A model generated the notes under the pieces. It was not told the DNA's origin. It worked only from the letters and a program-made list of their open reading frames with translations, and made no database searches. A DNA stretch of 64,000 nt, taken from contig NTLF01000014.1 of assembly GCA_002631855.1 (NCBI GenBank), positions 186,001 through 250,000 on the forward strand, read 5' to 3'. The DNA is from Zunongwangia sp. ESRF-bin46. Its GTDB lineage: Bacteria; Bacteroidota; Bacteroidia; Flavobacteriales; Flavobacteriaceae. Position numbers and translations under genes: made by a program. Within the stretch, counting starts at the first letter, position 1. Every line of letters begins with the position of its first letter. Below are positions 55,192 to 63,993 of the stretch, piece by piece.

Positions 55192-57108
55192 ATGAAAAAA
55201 ATAGTACTTCTTTTCTCAATTTTTGGTTTCTTACAAATATATGCTCAAACACCCTGTGATAATGGAATGGCTGGACCATACCCATGTGATGGTATTGATT
55301 TACAATCCCATATTTCGTTAAATGAAATGAATGCAGGAAGCGGGAACGACTCTTGGGGATGGACCGATCCTCAAGACGGAAAGGAATATGCCCTTATGGG
55401 ATTGGATAACGGCACTGCGTTTATTGATATTTCAGACCCAATAAATCCTATATATTTAGGAAAATTACCAACCCATACGTCATCAAGTAGTTGGCGAGAT
55501 GTTAAAGTGTACAACAATTATGCTTTTGTAGTAAGTGAAGCTTCTGGTCATGGAATGCAAGTCTTCGATTTAACCCGATTGCGAAACGTAGCCAATCCAC
55601 CTGAAACGTTTACAGAAGATGCTCATTACGATGGATTTGGAAACGCTCATAATTTAGTTATTAATGAAGAATCTGGGTATGCTTATGCTGTAGGTACTGG
55701 CACATTTAACGGTGGCCCCCATTTTGTGAATATACAAGACCCACTAAATCCTATTGGGGAAGGTGGTTATTCTATGGATTTTTATAGCCATGACGCACAA
55801 GTTATTACCTATAACGGACCAGACACAGACTATACAGGCAAGGAAATTTTAGTTGGCAGCAATGAAAATGAAGTTGTTATTGTTGATATTACTGATAAGT
55901 CAAACCCGCAAGGTATTTCAACCATAAGTTATTCTAATGTAGCATATACACATCAAGGTTGGTTTACAGAAGATGAACGCTATTTTATAGTGGGTGATGA
56001 AATAGACGAAATAAATTTTGGTTTCAATACTCGTACATTAATATTTGATTTAAACGACCTTGACAACCCACAATTACATTTTGAGTATTCAGGGCCAACC
56101 TCAGCAACCGACCACAATGGATATGTATTGGGTCAAAAATATTACTTGGCAAATTATAGAGCTGGTTTACGTATTATAGATATAAGCGATATAGCAGGGG
56201 AAAATTTTGTTGAAGAAGCATTTTTTGACACCTATCCCAGTAATGATAACGCTAGCACATCAAGTCTATGGAATGTATACCCTTATTTTGGGAGCGGAAA
56301 TATAGTTTTGAGTGATATAAGTAATGGTTTCTTTTTGGTGAAATCATCGGCTTCAGATAACACAGATCCAGTTGCTGTTTGCCAAAACACGAGTGTATCT
56401 TTAGATTCAAATGGTGAAGTTATTATTGATCCTAATCTATTAGATGGAGGCTCGAGTGATGATAGTGGTTCTTTCATGTTATCAGTGAGTGAAAATACAT
56501 TTACATGTTCAGATATTGGGAGTAATACTGTTACCCTAACTGTTACAGACCCTTCAGGTAACACCGACACTTGTACTGCCATTATTACCGTTGAAGACAC
56601 AACAATGCCCACAATAAGTTGTCCCGATGATACATCGGTTGGGTATAATTCTGGAGATGCTTTTTACACTTTACCTGATTATGTATTAAATGAAATGGTA
56701 GATTCTTCAGACAATTGTACCGAAAACCCAACTATTGTTCAAACTCCGGTTGCCGGAACAGAACTTATAGAAGGAACATATACAATAAGTTTTGAAGCTG
56801 AAGATAGTGAAGGGAATAGTCAAAATTGTTCCTTTCAGTTAACCGTTATGGAAGTGTTGTCTAATAACAACATAACTTTTGAAAATAGTATAAAAGTTTT
56901 CCCTGTGCCCGCTTTAAATGAAATAAACATTACTTCAAAAGACAAATCAATAAAAGTTATTGAGATTTATGATCTAATGGGGAAAAAAGTGTTTGCAGAA
57001 AACAATATCAGCTCTAAAGAGAAAACTATAAACATCTCAAGCTTTTCAAACGGAATGTATTTTTTATCTATCAATAATAAAGCAACTAAAAAAATCATAA
57101 AAAAATAG
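55192..57108 (+). CDS. Choice-of-anchor B protein with HYR-like domains and T9SS sorting tail
   Basis: This 638-residue secreted protein has a signal peptide (1-19, IYAQ), a choice-of-anchor-B/LVIVD beta-propeller domain (about 20-390: NGTAFIDISDPINPIYLGKL, SHDAQVITYNGPDTDY and similar repeats), two HYR-like Ig domains (about 395-550, TDPVAVCQNTSVSLDSNGEV and MPTISCPDDTSVGYNSG) and a T9SS type A tail (about 565-638, ending ATKKIIKK). The family name reflects that members keep the same body with different anchors. The gene is the first of two tandem copies in a five-gene plus-strand cluster; the second starts 123 bp downstream and lacks the HYR part. Confidence 0.9.
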   Translation: MKKIVLLFSIFGFLQIYAQTPCDNGMAGPYPCDGIDLQSHISLNEMNAGSGNDSWGWTDPQDGKEYALMGLDNGTAFIDISDPINPIYLGKLPTHTSSSSWRDVKVYNNYAFVVSEASGHGMQVFDLTRLRNVANPPETFTEDAHYDGFGNAHNLVINEESGYAYAVGTGTFNGGPHFVNIQDPLNPIGEGGYSMDFYSHDAQVITYNGPDTDYTGKEILVGSNENEVVIVDITDKSNPQGISTISYSNVAYTHQGWFTEDERYFIVGDEIDEINFGFNTRTLIFDLNDLDNPQLHFEYSGPTSATDHNGYVLGQKYYLANYRAGLRIIDISDIAGENFVEEAFFDTYPSNDNASTSSLWNVYPYFGSGNIVLSDISNGFFLVKSSASDNTDPVAVCQNTSVSLDSNGEVIIDPNLLDGGSSDDSGSFMLSVSENTFTCSDIGSNTVTLTVTDPSGNTDTCTAIITVEDTTMPTISCPDDTSVGYNSGDAFYTLPDYVLNEMVDSSDNCTENPTIVQTPVAGTELIEGTYTISFEAEDSEGNSQNCSFQLTVMEVLSNNNITFENSIKVFPVPALNEINITSKDKSIKVIEIYDLMGKKVFAENNISSKEKTINISSFSNGMYFLSINNKATKKIIKK

Positions 57109-57231
57109 GGGGTCTTGTAATGTAACGACACATAATAAGACATAATACCTTAGACAGCACACTAATTTTTAACCTTTTGCGTTAGGAAATAGAGCTTCAA
57201 ACCCATACATTAACAATACTAAAAAAATCTA

Positions 57232-58644
57232 ATGAGAAACATTTACTTCCTTTTACTATCAATATTCAGCACCATTGCTGTAGCGCAAACGCCATGTGAG
57301 AATGGAACGGCTTCAGGCTTTCCTTGTGAGAACTTTGACCTTCTATCTCAAATAACCCTAAATGAAATGAATGCAACAAAAGGAAATGACTCTTGGGGCT
57401 GGACAGACCCACAAGATAGTAAGGAATATGCGTTGGTGGGTTTAAATAATGGGACTGCTTTTATTGACATATCTGACCCCATTAATCCTGTTTACTTAGG
57501 CAAACTACCAACACATACCGACTCAAGTACCTGGAGAGATATAAAAGTGTACAATAATTATGCGTTTATTGTAAGTGAAGCTTCTGGGCATGGCATGCAG
57601 GTTTTCGATTTAACCCGATTGCGAAACGTAACTAATCCCCCTGAAACGTTTACAGAAGATACCCATTATGATGGTTTTGGTAATGCTCATAATATTGTCA
57701 TTAACGAAGATACTGGGTATGCTTATGCTGTAGGCACAAGTACTTTTAACGGTGGCCCTCATTTTATAAACATTCAAGACCCTTTAAATCCAGTTGGAGA
57801 AGGAGGCTATTCTATGGACAGTTACAGCCACGATGCCCAAGTCGTAACATATACAGGCCCAGATACAGATTACGCAGGAAAAGAAATATTAATAGGCAGT
57901 AATGTAGACGAAGTAGTCATAGTTGATATTACAAATAAAGGTAATCCGCAAGGTATTGCTACAATAAGTTATGACAATGTAGGATATACACACCAAGGAT
58001 GGTTTACAGAAGATCAAAAATATTTTTTGTTAGGAGACGAAACCGATGAACTTGGTTTTGGTTTTAATACAAGAACCGTAATTTTTGACTTTACAGATTT
58101 GGACAATCCTCAATTTCATACTGAGTTTTTTGGGCCAACTTCAGCAACAGATCATAACGGATATGTTTTAGGGGACAAATACTATTTTGCAAATTATGCC
58201 GCTGGACTAAATGTTTTAGATATCAGCGATATTGAAAACGCTAATATTTCACAATACGGCTATTTTGATACGTTCCCAAGCGATGACAGTGCCGGTTTTA
58301 GCGGTAGTTGGAATGTGTACCCATTTTTTGAAAGTAGAAATATCATTATAAGTGGTGAAGGTGGTTTCACCTTAGTAAAAGATAGCAATCCACTTAATAT
58401 CGACGAATTGGCCCCTAACGATTTTGCATTATTCCCTAATCCGGCAAAAAAGAACATAACAATCGCCTCGCCTTCATCCCCTTTGAACCAAGTTGAAATA
58501 TACTCTGTTTTAGGCAAACGTATTTTACAGTTTGACCTCCCAAATATCAATACTGAAGAAAAGATCAACATCACATCTTTGCAGGCTGGAGTATATCTAG
58601 TTAAAATTAACAACCTAACTACTAAAAGATTAATAGTAAATTAA
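57232..58644 (+). CDS. Choice-of-anchor B protein with T9SS sorting tail (second copy)
   Basis: This 470-residue paralogue of the upstream gene has a signal peptide (1-18, AVAQ), the choice-of-anchor-B/LVIVD beta-propeller (about 19-385, with YVLGDKYYFANYAAGLNVLD and SHDAQVVTYTGPDTDY) and a T9SS type A tail (about 395-470, FALFPNPAKKN, ending TTKRLIVN). It lacks the HYR-like domains of its neighbour. It is joined to the downstream propeller lipoprotein by a 4-bp gap, which ties the pair to the MbnP/MbnH genes in one probable operon. The function is not known; propellers of this kind usually bind ligands or partner proteins. Confidence 0.9.
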   Translation: MRNIYFLLLSIFSTIAVAQTPCENGTASGFPCENFDLLSQITLNEMNATKGNDSWGWTDPQDSKEYALVGLNNGTAFIDISDPINPVYLGKLPTHTDSSTWRDIKVYNNYAFIVSEASGHGMQVFDLTRLRNVTNPPETFTEDTHYDGFGNAHNIVINEDTGYAYAVGTSTFNGGPHFINIQDPLNPVGEGGYSMDSYSHDAQVVTYTGPDTDYAGKEILIGSNVDEVVIVDITNKGNPQGIATISYDNVGYTHQGWFTEDQKYFLLGDETDELGFGFNTRTVIFDFTDLDNPQFHTEFFGPTSATDHNGYVLGDKYYFANYAAGLNVLDISDIENANISQYGYFDTFPSDDSAGFSGSWNVYPFFESRNIIISGEGGFTLVKDSNPLNIDELAPNDFALFPNPAKKNITIASPSSPLNQVEIYSVLGKRILQFDLPNINTEEKINITSLQAGVYLVKINNLTTKRLIVN

Positions 58645-58648
58645 GAAA

Positions 58649-60028
58649 ATGAAGCTTTACACTATAACCTACAAAACACTTTTGGTATTTTTTCTAATTG
58701 GCTTTTTTTCATGTAAAAAAGAAGACTCGCCTATAGATGATGCTGAAGAAGAAACAGAATTTCAAGGTGAAATAGAGTATGTTAAAACCTATGGCGGTAG
58801 TGACCTTGATAAAGCCGTAAGCATCGTCTTGGCCGATGATGGAAACTATGTTATTCTAGGCTCTACAAAAAGTACAGATGGCGATATTATAGACAAATCC
58901 AGCTCAGATGAGGATTTTTGGCTTTTAAAAGTTAAACCCAATGGAGATATTCTTTGGAGTAAAACCTATGGTGGCCCAGAAGATGATACTGCTTCTAGCC
59001 TTGAAAAAACAAATGACGGAGGCTATATAGCATCTGGATATAGTAGAGGTGCCGGTGGTGATGTTGGTAATAACGAAGGGTTTCATGACTTTTGGGTGGT
59101 GAAATTTTCAGCTTCAGGCGACTTACAGTGGGAGAAAAGCTTCGGGTTTCCAGGAAGCGACAAAGCCTATAAGGCCAGACAAACTCAAGATGGTGGCTAT
59201 ATCGTTTCAGGGGTTTTAGATGTTACTGCTAGCGAAGGAGAAGGAGGATTACGCTTAAATAGCACTGATCAGGATGCGAATAGGTCCATTCAACATGCAG
59301 GTGGTGATTATTGGGTAATAAAACTTTCTGCAACGGGACAGATGCAATGGAGAAACTATTTTGGGGGTGCTTTTACCGATACTGCCTATGATGTTTTACA
59401 AACAAGTAATGGTGAGTATTTAGTAATAGGAACATCAGATAGTGATGATGTAGACATTTCAGGAAATATTGGTACTTATGATTTTTGGGTTGTAAAAGTA
59501 TCCGTAAATGGAGAAATTTTATGGGAAAAAAATTATGGCGGAACCCAAATTGAAAATGTTTATGCCGCGTCTAAAACAACAGATGGTAACTTTCTTTTAT
59601 TTGGCGATACTCGAAGTGACGATGTAGACGTAACAAGCGATTTTGGAAAAGCGGATATATGGGGCATTAAAATAAACGAGCAAGGAGCTTTACTATCGCA
59701 ACAATCCTACGGAGGAAGCGAATTTGAAACCGCTAAACACATCACTAACCTCTCAAATGGAAATTACCTCATTACAGGTAATACAAGAAGTATAGATGGT
59801 GACTTTACAAACAACAATGGTCAAAACGATGCTTTAGTTATGCTCATAGACAATAAGGAAAGCCTTCAATTTCAAGCAACAATTGGTGGTTCAAATTTCG
59901 ACTTCGCCCGAGACGCAATTGAAGCAGAAGACAATACCTTTGTAATCGCTGGAAGCACACAAAGTAGTGATAAAGATATTCCGCAAAACCGTGGCATAGA
60001 AGACCTATTACTATTTAAATTAAAATAA
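58649..60028 (+). CDS. Beta-propeller-repeat lipoprotein of unknown function
   Basis: This 459-residue lipoprotein has lipobox FFSC (Cys22) and acidic residues after it (KKEDSPIDD), like the surface-export signal of Bacteroidota lipoproteins. The mature part holds about seven repeats of roughly 55 residues with the pattern W-x-K-x-Y-GG-S-x-x-D-x-A, then DGGYI, then a G-D-x-x-x-N-x-G stretch and D-F-W-V-V-K. Repeated acidic loops suggest calcium sites (inference). It starts 4 bp after the second anchor-B gene and ends 17 bp before the MbnP gene, so it is in the same transcript. Confidence 0.8.
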   Translation: MKLYTITYKTLLVFFLIGFFSCKKEDSPIDDAEEETEFQGEIEYVKTYGGSDLDKAVSIVLADDGNYVILGSTKSTDGDIIDKSSSDEDFWLLKVKPNGDILWSKTYGGPEDDTASSLEKTNDGGYIASGYSRGAGGDVGNNEGFHDFWVVKFSASGDLQWEKSFGFPGSDKAYKARQTQDGGYIVSGVLDVTASEGEGGLRLNSTDQDANRSIQHAGGDYWVIKLSATGQMQWRNYFGGAFTDTAYDVLQTSNGEYLVIGTSDSDDVDISGNIGTYDFWVVKVSVNGEILWEKNYGGTQIENVYAASKTTDGNFLLFGDTRSDDVDVTSDFGKADIWGIKINEQGALLSQQSYGGSEFETAKHITNLSNGNYLITGNTRSIDGDFTNNNGQNDALVMLIDNKESLQFQATIGGSNFDFARDAIEAEDNTFVIAGSTQSSDKDIPQNRGIEDLLLFKLK

Positions 60029-60045
60029 CCCTTAATCAAATTAAA

Positions 60046-60819
60046 ATGAAAAAGATTGTATTATTATTTGCAATTACAGCAACACTTTTTGCCTGCAAAG
60101 ATGTAGATGAGGACGAAGTTGTAACTACAAACTACAATATGACGTTCAATTTTACTCAAAATTGGGACGGTGAAGAGATCACAAATCCAGACTATCAAAC
60201 AACCGTATACACAAATGCAAATGGTGAAGAACTAACTATTTCAAAATTAGATTATTTAATTTCTAATATTACTTTCACTGATGAAGATGGAGAAAAAACG
60301 GTTATTGAAGGATACAACATTATGAATGCTAGAGATGGTGTAAACACACAGTATAGCCCTAGCAGAAAAATTCCAGAAGGCGAATATACCGTAAGCTTTA
60401 CTTTTGGTTTTGACGACGAGGATAATATTGATGGTGCTTACCCAGAATTAAACTCAAACCCTTGGAGTTGGGGTGTGCCCGAAATGTTAGGCGGAGGTTA
60501 CCACTTTATGCGTTTAGAAGGAATGTTTGCAGACAATACTGGCACACAGACTCCATACCTATATCACGCCATTAGAGCTGCGACAGTAATTGGAGAAAAC
60601 CCAGAAACCGAAGACACTTCATTTGAAACAGAATTAGGAACCGTTACAATTAGTCAAGACACTACCATAGAAATTAAAATGAATGTTGCTGAATGGTTCA
60701 AAAACCCAAATGAATGGGATTTAAAAGAATTAAACAGTAACCTAATGATGAATGCTGAAGCACAAAGAATGATTTCTGCTAACGGAAAAAGTGTTTTCAG
60801 TTTAGGAACCGTAGAATAA
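60046..60819 (+). CDS. MbnP-family copper-binding-like lipoprotein
   Basis: This 257-residue lipoprotein has lipobox LFAC (Cys17) followed by KDVDEDE, an acidic stretch like a surface-export signal. The mature sequence fits the MbnP pattern: ISKLDYLISNITFTDEDGE, then PWSWGVPEM-LGGGYHFMRLEG (Trp140, Trp142, His153) and YHAIRA (His174). In methanotroph MbnP one tryptophan is oxidised to kynurenine by the partner MbnH and forms part of a high-affinity copper site. Trp140 or Trp142 is the likely equivalent. The partner di-haem gene follows after 12 bp, which supports the assignment. Copper binding here is inferred, not shown. Confidence 0.85.
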   Translation: MKKIVLLFAITATLFACKDVDEDEVVTTNYNMTFNFTQNWDGEEITNPDYQTTVYTNANGEELTISKLDYLISNITFTDEDGEKTVIEGYNIMNARDGVNTQYSPSRKIPEGEYTVSFTFGFDDEDNIDGAYPELNSNPWSWGVPEMLGGGYHFMRLEGMFADNTGTQTPYLYHAIRAATVIGENPETEDTSFETELGTVTISQDTTIEIKMNVAEWFKNPNEWDLKELNSNLMMNAEAQRMISANGKSVFSLGTVE

Positions 60820-60831
60820 CAAATACTCGAG

Positions 60832-61926
60832 GTGATTTTTTTCAGAAAAACATATATAATTTTTTATGTAGCATTTAGTTGTTTTTTAATAACCTCATGT
60901 GCTAAAGATGGAGAAGATACTCCTAAAGACGAAGGGTACGAACCCACCCCCTTATCTTTAGAAATACCACCTATTTTTCAAGAAAGAATATCTCCTCCTG
61001 TTATACCTCAAGACAATCCTCAAACAGCAGAAGGTGTTGCGTTAGGAAAAAAACTTTTTTTCGATCCTATTCTTTCGGGAGATAACACCTTAGCATGTGC
61101 AGGTTGCCACGCCCCAGCTGAAGGTTTTTCAGATTCGAGACAGTTTAGCCCTGGTATAGACGGAATTGAAGGGAATAGAAACTCTATGCCTCTATTTAAT
61201 CTTGCTTGGAATTACCAAGAAAACTTTTTTTGGGATGGTCGTGCCTCTTCTTTAGAAAATCAAGCATTGCAACCCGTTGTAGATCCTGTTGAAATGCACA
61301 ATACTTGGCCAAATGCTGTTTCGAGTTTGCAAGCAACATCAGACTATCCAGAGCTTTTTTCCAAGGCTTTTGGTACATCAAACATAGATTCTACATTAGT
61401 TTCTAAAGCAATCGCTCAGTTTATACGTACACTAATCTCAAGCAACTCAAGGTTCGATCAATATTTACGGGGAGAAATAGAGCTAACCGAATCTGAAAGA
61501 AATGGACTTCAAGTTTTTGAAGATGAAAACAGAGGTGATTGTTTTCATTGTCATGGAGACCCTAACAATCCTCTTTGGACAGACAATGATTTTCATAATA
61601 ATGGCCTAGATAAAGTTTTTGAAGATTTAGGTCGCGGAGGTGTAACAGGCGACCCAAGGGAATTTGGAGAATTTAAAACACCTTCTTTACGTAATTTAGC
61701 CTATACCGCACCTTATATGCACGATGGGCGGTTTGAAACGCTAGAAGAAGTGATTGACCATTACAGTGAAGGTTTGGTGTATTCTGAAACTATAGACCCT
61801 TTAATGAAAACTGTCGGTGAAGGTGGGGTTCAACTTACTGAAAAGGATAAGCAAGATCTCAAAGCTTTTTTACTTTCTTTATCTGATGAAAGTTTTATAA
61901 ATGACCCAGACTTTCAAAAACCTTAG
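60832..61926 (+). CDS. Di-haem cytochrome c peroxidase family lipoprotein (MbnH/MauG-like)
   Basis: This 364-residue protein has two c-type haem sites, CAGCH (89-93) and CFHCH (237-241), and family motifs FFDPILSGDNTLAC, GFSDSRQFSPG, NLAWNYQENFFWDGR and TPSLRNLAYTAPYMHDGRFE. It is an MauG/CcpA-type enzyme. The likely job is oxidation of a tryptophan in the MbnP partner. The start is a GTG (60832) with no SD of normal spacing. Lipobox LITSC (Cys23) marks it as a lipoprotein, unusual for a CcpA-type protein, and AKDGED follows. It may therefore act in the same surface compartment as MbnP. Simple H2O2 detoxification is the alternative. Confidence 0.9.
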   Translation: MIFFRKTYIIFYVAFSCFLITSCAKDGEDTPKDEGYEPTPLSLEIPPIFQERISPPVIPQDNPQTAEGVALGKKLFFDPILSGDNTLACAGCHAPAEGFSDSRQFSPGIDGIEGNRNSMPLFNLAWNYQENFFWDGRASSLENQALQPVVDPVEMHNTWPNAVSSLQATSDYPELFSKAFGTSNIDSTLVSKAIAQFIRTLISSNSRFDQYLRGEIELTESERNGLQVFEDENRGDCFHCHGDPNNPLWTDNDFHNNGLDKVFEDLGRGGVTGDPREFGEFKTPSLRNLAYTAPYMHDGRFETLEEVIDHYSEGLVYSETIDPLMKTVGEGGVQLTEKDKQDLKAFLLSLSDESFINDPDFQKP

Positions 61927-62059
61927 ATTTTTCTTTAAAAAGCCTATATATCCTACTCAATTTTAAGTCTTTACAGGCTATTTTGTTAATTATTATTTAA
62001 AACTATAACGCCATAAGTTTAAATTGACACCTAACTATGGCTACCATCTGTATTTACCG

Positions 62060-62067
62060 TATATTTG
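62060..62067 (+). promoter_or_regulatory. -7 box (TATATTTG) for the SUF operon start
   Basis: A perfect TAnnTTTG, 26 bp before the IscA-type gene. It separates the SUF genes from the upstream MbnH cluster. The -33 element is not clear. Confidence 0.5.
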
Positions 62068-62093
62068 CAGTCTAATAAGAACAAATTTATCTT

Positions 62094-62423
62094 ATGCTAA
62101 AAGTTAGTGAAAATGCAAAATCGAAGTTGGAACAATTGATGTCTGAAGAAGGCTTCAATATAGCAAACGATTTTGTGAGAGTAGGTGTAAAAAGCGGAGG
62201 TTGCTCCGGCTTGTCCTACGACCTTAAGTTTGATAACAAAATAGGGGAAAACGATAAGCTTTTTGAAGATGAGTCGGTTAAGATTGCTATCGATAAAAAG
62301 AGTTTTCTCTATTTAGTAGGAACCACTTTAGAATATAGCGGTGGATTAAACGGCAAAGGGTTTGTTTTCAATAACCCTAATGCAAACCGCACCTGTGGTT
62401 GTGGCGAAAGTTTTTCGCTTTAA
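62094..62423 (+). CDS. IscA/SufA-type iron-sulfur cluster carrier
   Basis: An A-type carrier takes Fe-S clusters from the SufBCD scaffold to client proteins. The 109-residue protein has the three conserved cysteines, Cys37 (KSGGCSGLSY), Cys101 and Cys103 (RTCGCGESF). Length and motifs are normal. It opens a SUF operon, 82 bp before sufB, the usual order in Flavobacteriia. The clusters of the sdhB product are examples of clients. Confidence 0.95.
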   Translation: MLKVSENAKSKLEQLMSEEGFNIANDFVRVGVKSGGCSGLSYDLKFDNKIGENDKLFEDESVKIAIDKKSFLYLVGTTLEYSGGLNGKGFVFNNPNANRTCGCGESFSL

Positions 62424-62505
62424 TTATAATTATTTACAAAAAAAATCTTGCTTCGTTTTATTTCTGAAATAAATAAAGCGGAAAAAGAAAAAAATAAAAG
62501 CTACA

Positions 62506-63954
62506 ATGGCTAAGTTTACTGAAGACGATTTAAAAAAAGAACTCGAAACAAAAGAGTACGAATATGGATTTTATACCGATATAGAATCTGATACGTTCCC
62601 TGTTGGTTTAAATGAAGATATAGTTCGTGCCATTTCAAAGAAAAAAGAAGAGCCCGAATGGATGACCGAATGGCGTTTAGAATCTTTTCGGTACTGGAAA
62701 GAAATGATAGAGCCAGAATGGGCAAATGTACATTACGAAAAACCAGATTTTCAAAATATATCATATTACTCGGCTCCTAACAAAAAACCGAAATACGACA
62801 GCCTTGACGAAGTAGATCCAGAACTATTGGAAACTTTTAATAAGCTAGGCATTTCATTGGATGAACAAAAAAAATTGGCAGGAGTTGCTGTAGATATTGT
62901 AATGGACTCTGTTTCTGTTACCACAACATTTAAAGATACTTTGGCCAAAAAAGGGATTATATTCTGCTCCATTTCTGAGGCGATTAAAGAGCACCCAGAA
63001 CTTGTGAAAAAATACATTGGTTCGGTTGTTCCGCAGAAAGACAACTTTTACGCAGCCTTAAACAGTGCTGTATTTAGTGATGGATCGTTCTGTTACATTC
63101 CTAAAGGTGTTCGGTGCCCAATGGAACTTTCAACCTATTTCCGGATCAATCAAGCAGGAACAGGACAGTTTGAGCGCACACTGGTTATTGCCGATGAAGA
63201 TAGCTATGTAAGTTATTTAGAAGGGTGTACCGCCCCAATGCGTGACGAAAACCAATTGCACGCTGCTGTTGTAGAACTTGTCGCTTTAGACGGTGCGGAG
63301 ATAAAATATTCCACAGTTCAAAACTGGTTTCCTGGAAGTAAAGACGGAAAAGGCGGAGTTTTCAACTTTGTGACTAAAAGAGGGCTTTGCGAAAAGAATG
63401 CAAAAATTTCTTGGACACAAGTTGAAACCGGAAGTGCCGTTACGTGGAAGTACCCAAGTTGCATATTGAAAGGCGATAATTCTATTGGAGAGTTTTATTC
63501 CATTGCGGTTACCAATAACTTTCAGCAAGCAGATACTGGTACCAAAATGATCCATTTAGGTAAGAACACCAAGAGTACTATTATCTCAAAAGGTATTTCT
63601 GCTGGAAAATCTCAGAATAGTTATCGTGGATTGGTACAGATAAATAGCCGTGCTGAAAATGCCCGTAATTTTTCACAATGTGATTCACTGTTAATGGGCA
63701 ATGAATGTGGGGCGCACACCTTCCCTTACATTGAAGCAAAAAATAAGACGGCACAAGTAGAGCATGAAGCCACAACTAGTAAAATTGGGGAAGACCAAAT
63801 ATTTTACTGTAATCAACGTGGTATCGATACCGAAAAAGCTATTGCTTTAATTGTAAATGGGTTTAGTAAAGAAGTATTGAATAAGCTTCCTATGGAGTTT
63901 GCTGTAGAAGCACAAAAGCTATTGGAGATTTCATTAGAAGGATCCGTAGGATAA
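62506..63954 (+). CDS. sufB: Fe-S cluster assembly scaffold SufB
   Basis: SufB is the scaffold subunit of the SufBC2D complex. The 482-residue protein shows the SufBD beta-helix core with [51 protein letters not shown] and the terminal [20 protein letters not shown]. The cluster-site region [15 protein letters not shown] and [15 protein letters not shown] is intact. It is followed 39 bp later by a new ATG at the window end, presumably the next SUF gene. Confidence 0.97.
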   Translation: MAKFTEDDLKKELETKEYEYGFYTDIESDTFPVGLNEDIVRAISKKKEEPEWMTEWRLESFRYWKEMIEPEWANVHYEKPDFQNISYYSAPNKKPKYDSLDEVDPELLETFNKLGISLDEQKKLAGVAVDIVMDSVSVTTTFKDTLAKKGIIFCSISEAIKEHPELVKKYIGSVVPQKDNFYAALNSAVFSDGSFCYIPKGVRCPMELSTYFRINQAGTGQFERTLVIADEDSYVSYLEGCTAPMRDENQLHAAVVELVALDGAEIKYSTVQNWFPGSKDGKGGVFNFVTKRGLCEKNAKISWTQVETGSAVTWKYPSCILKGDNSIGEFYSIAVTNNFQQADTGTKMIHLGKNTKSTIISKGISAGKSQNSYRGLVQINSRAENARNFSQCDSLLMGNECGAHTFPYIEAKNKTAQVEHEATTSKIGEDQIFYCNQRGIDTEKAIALIVNGFSKEVLNKLPMEFAVEAQKLLEISLEGSVG

Positions 63955-63993
63955 TTTTTCTGAAATAATAAAAACCTAAATATAAATAGTAAA

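Larger units (their letters stand above)
55192..58644 (+). repeat. Tandem gene duplication (two choice-of-anchor B paralogues)
   Basis: The genes at 55192-57108 and 57232-58644 share nearly every block of the N-terminal 390 residues and many stretches of DNA (compare bases 55543-55606 with 57583-57646). They differ in that the first has extra HYR-like domains before the sorting tail. This is a tandem duplication followed by module loss or gain. Percent identity was not computed. Confidence 0.85.

Noticed and set aside
61941-61979. Terminator after the MbnH gene
   Set aside because: Arms AGCCT and AGGCT pair for only 5 bp across a loop of nearly 30 nt; too weak to report.
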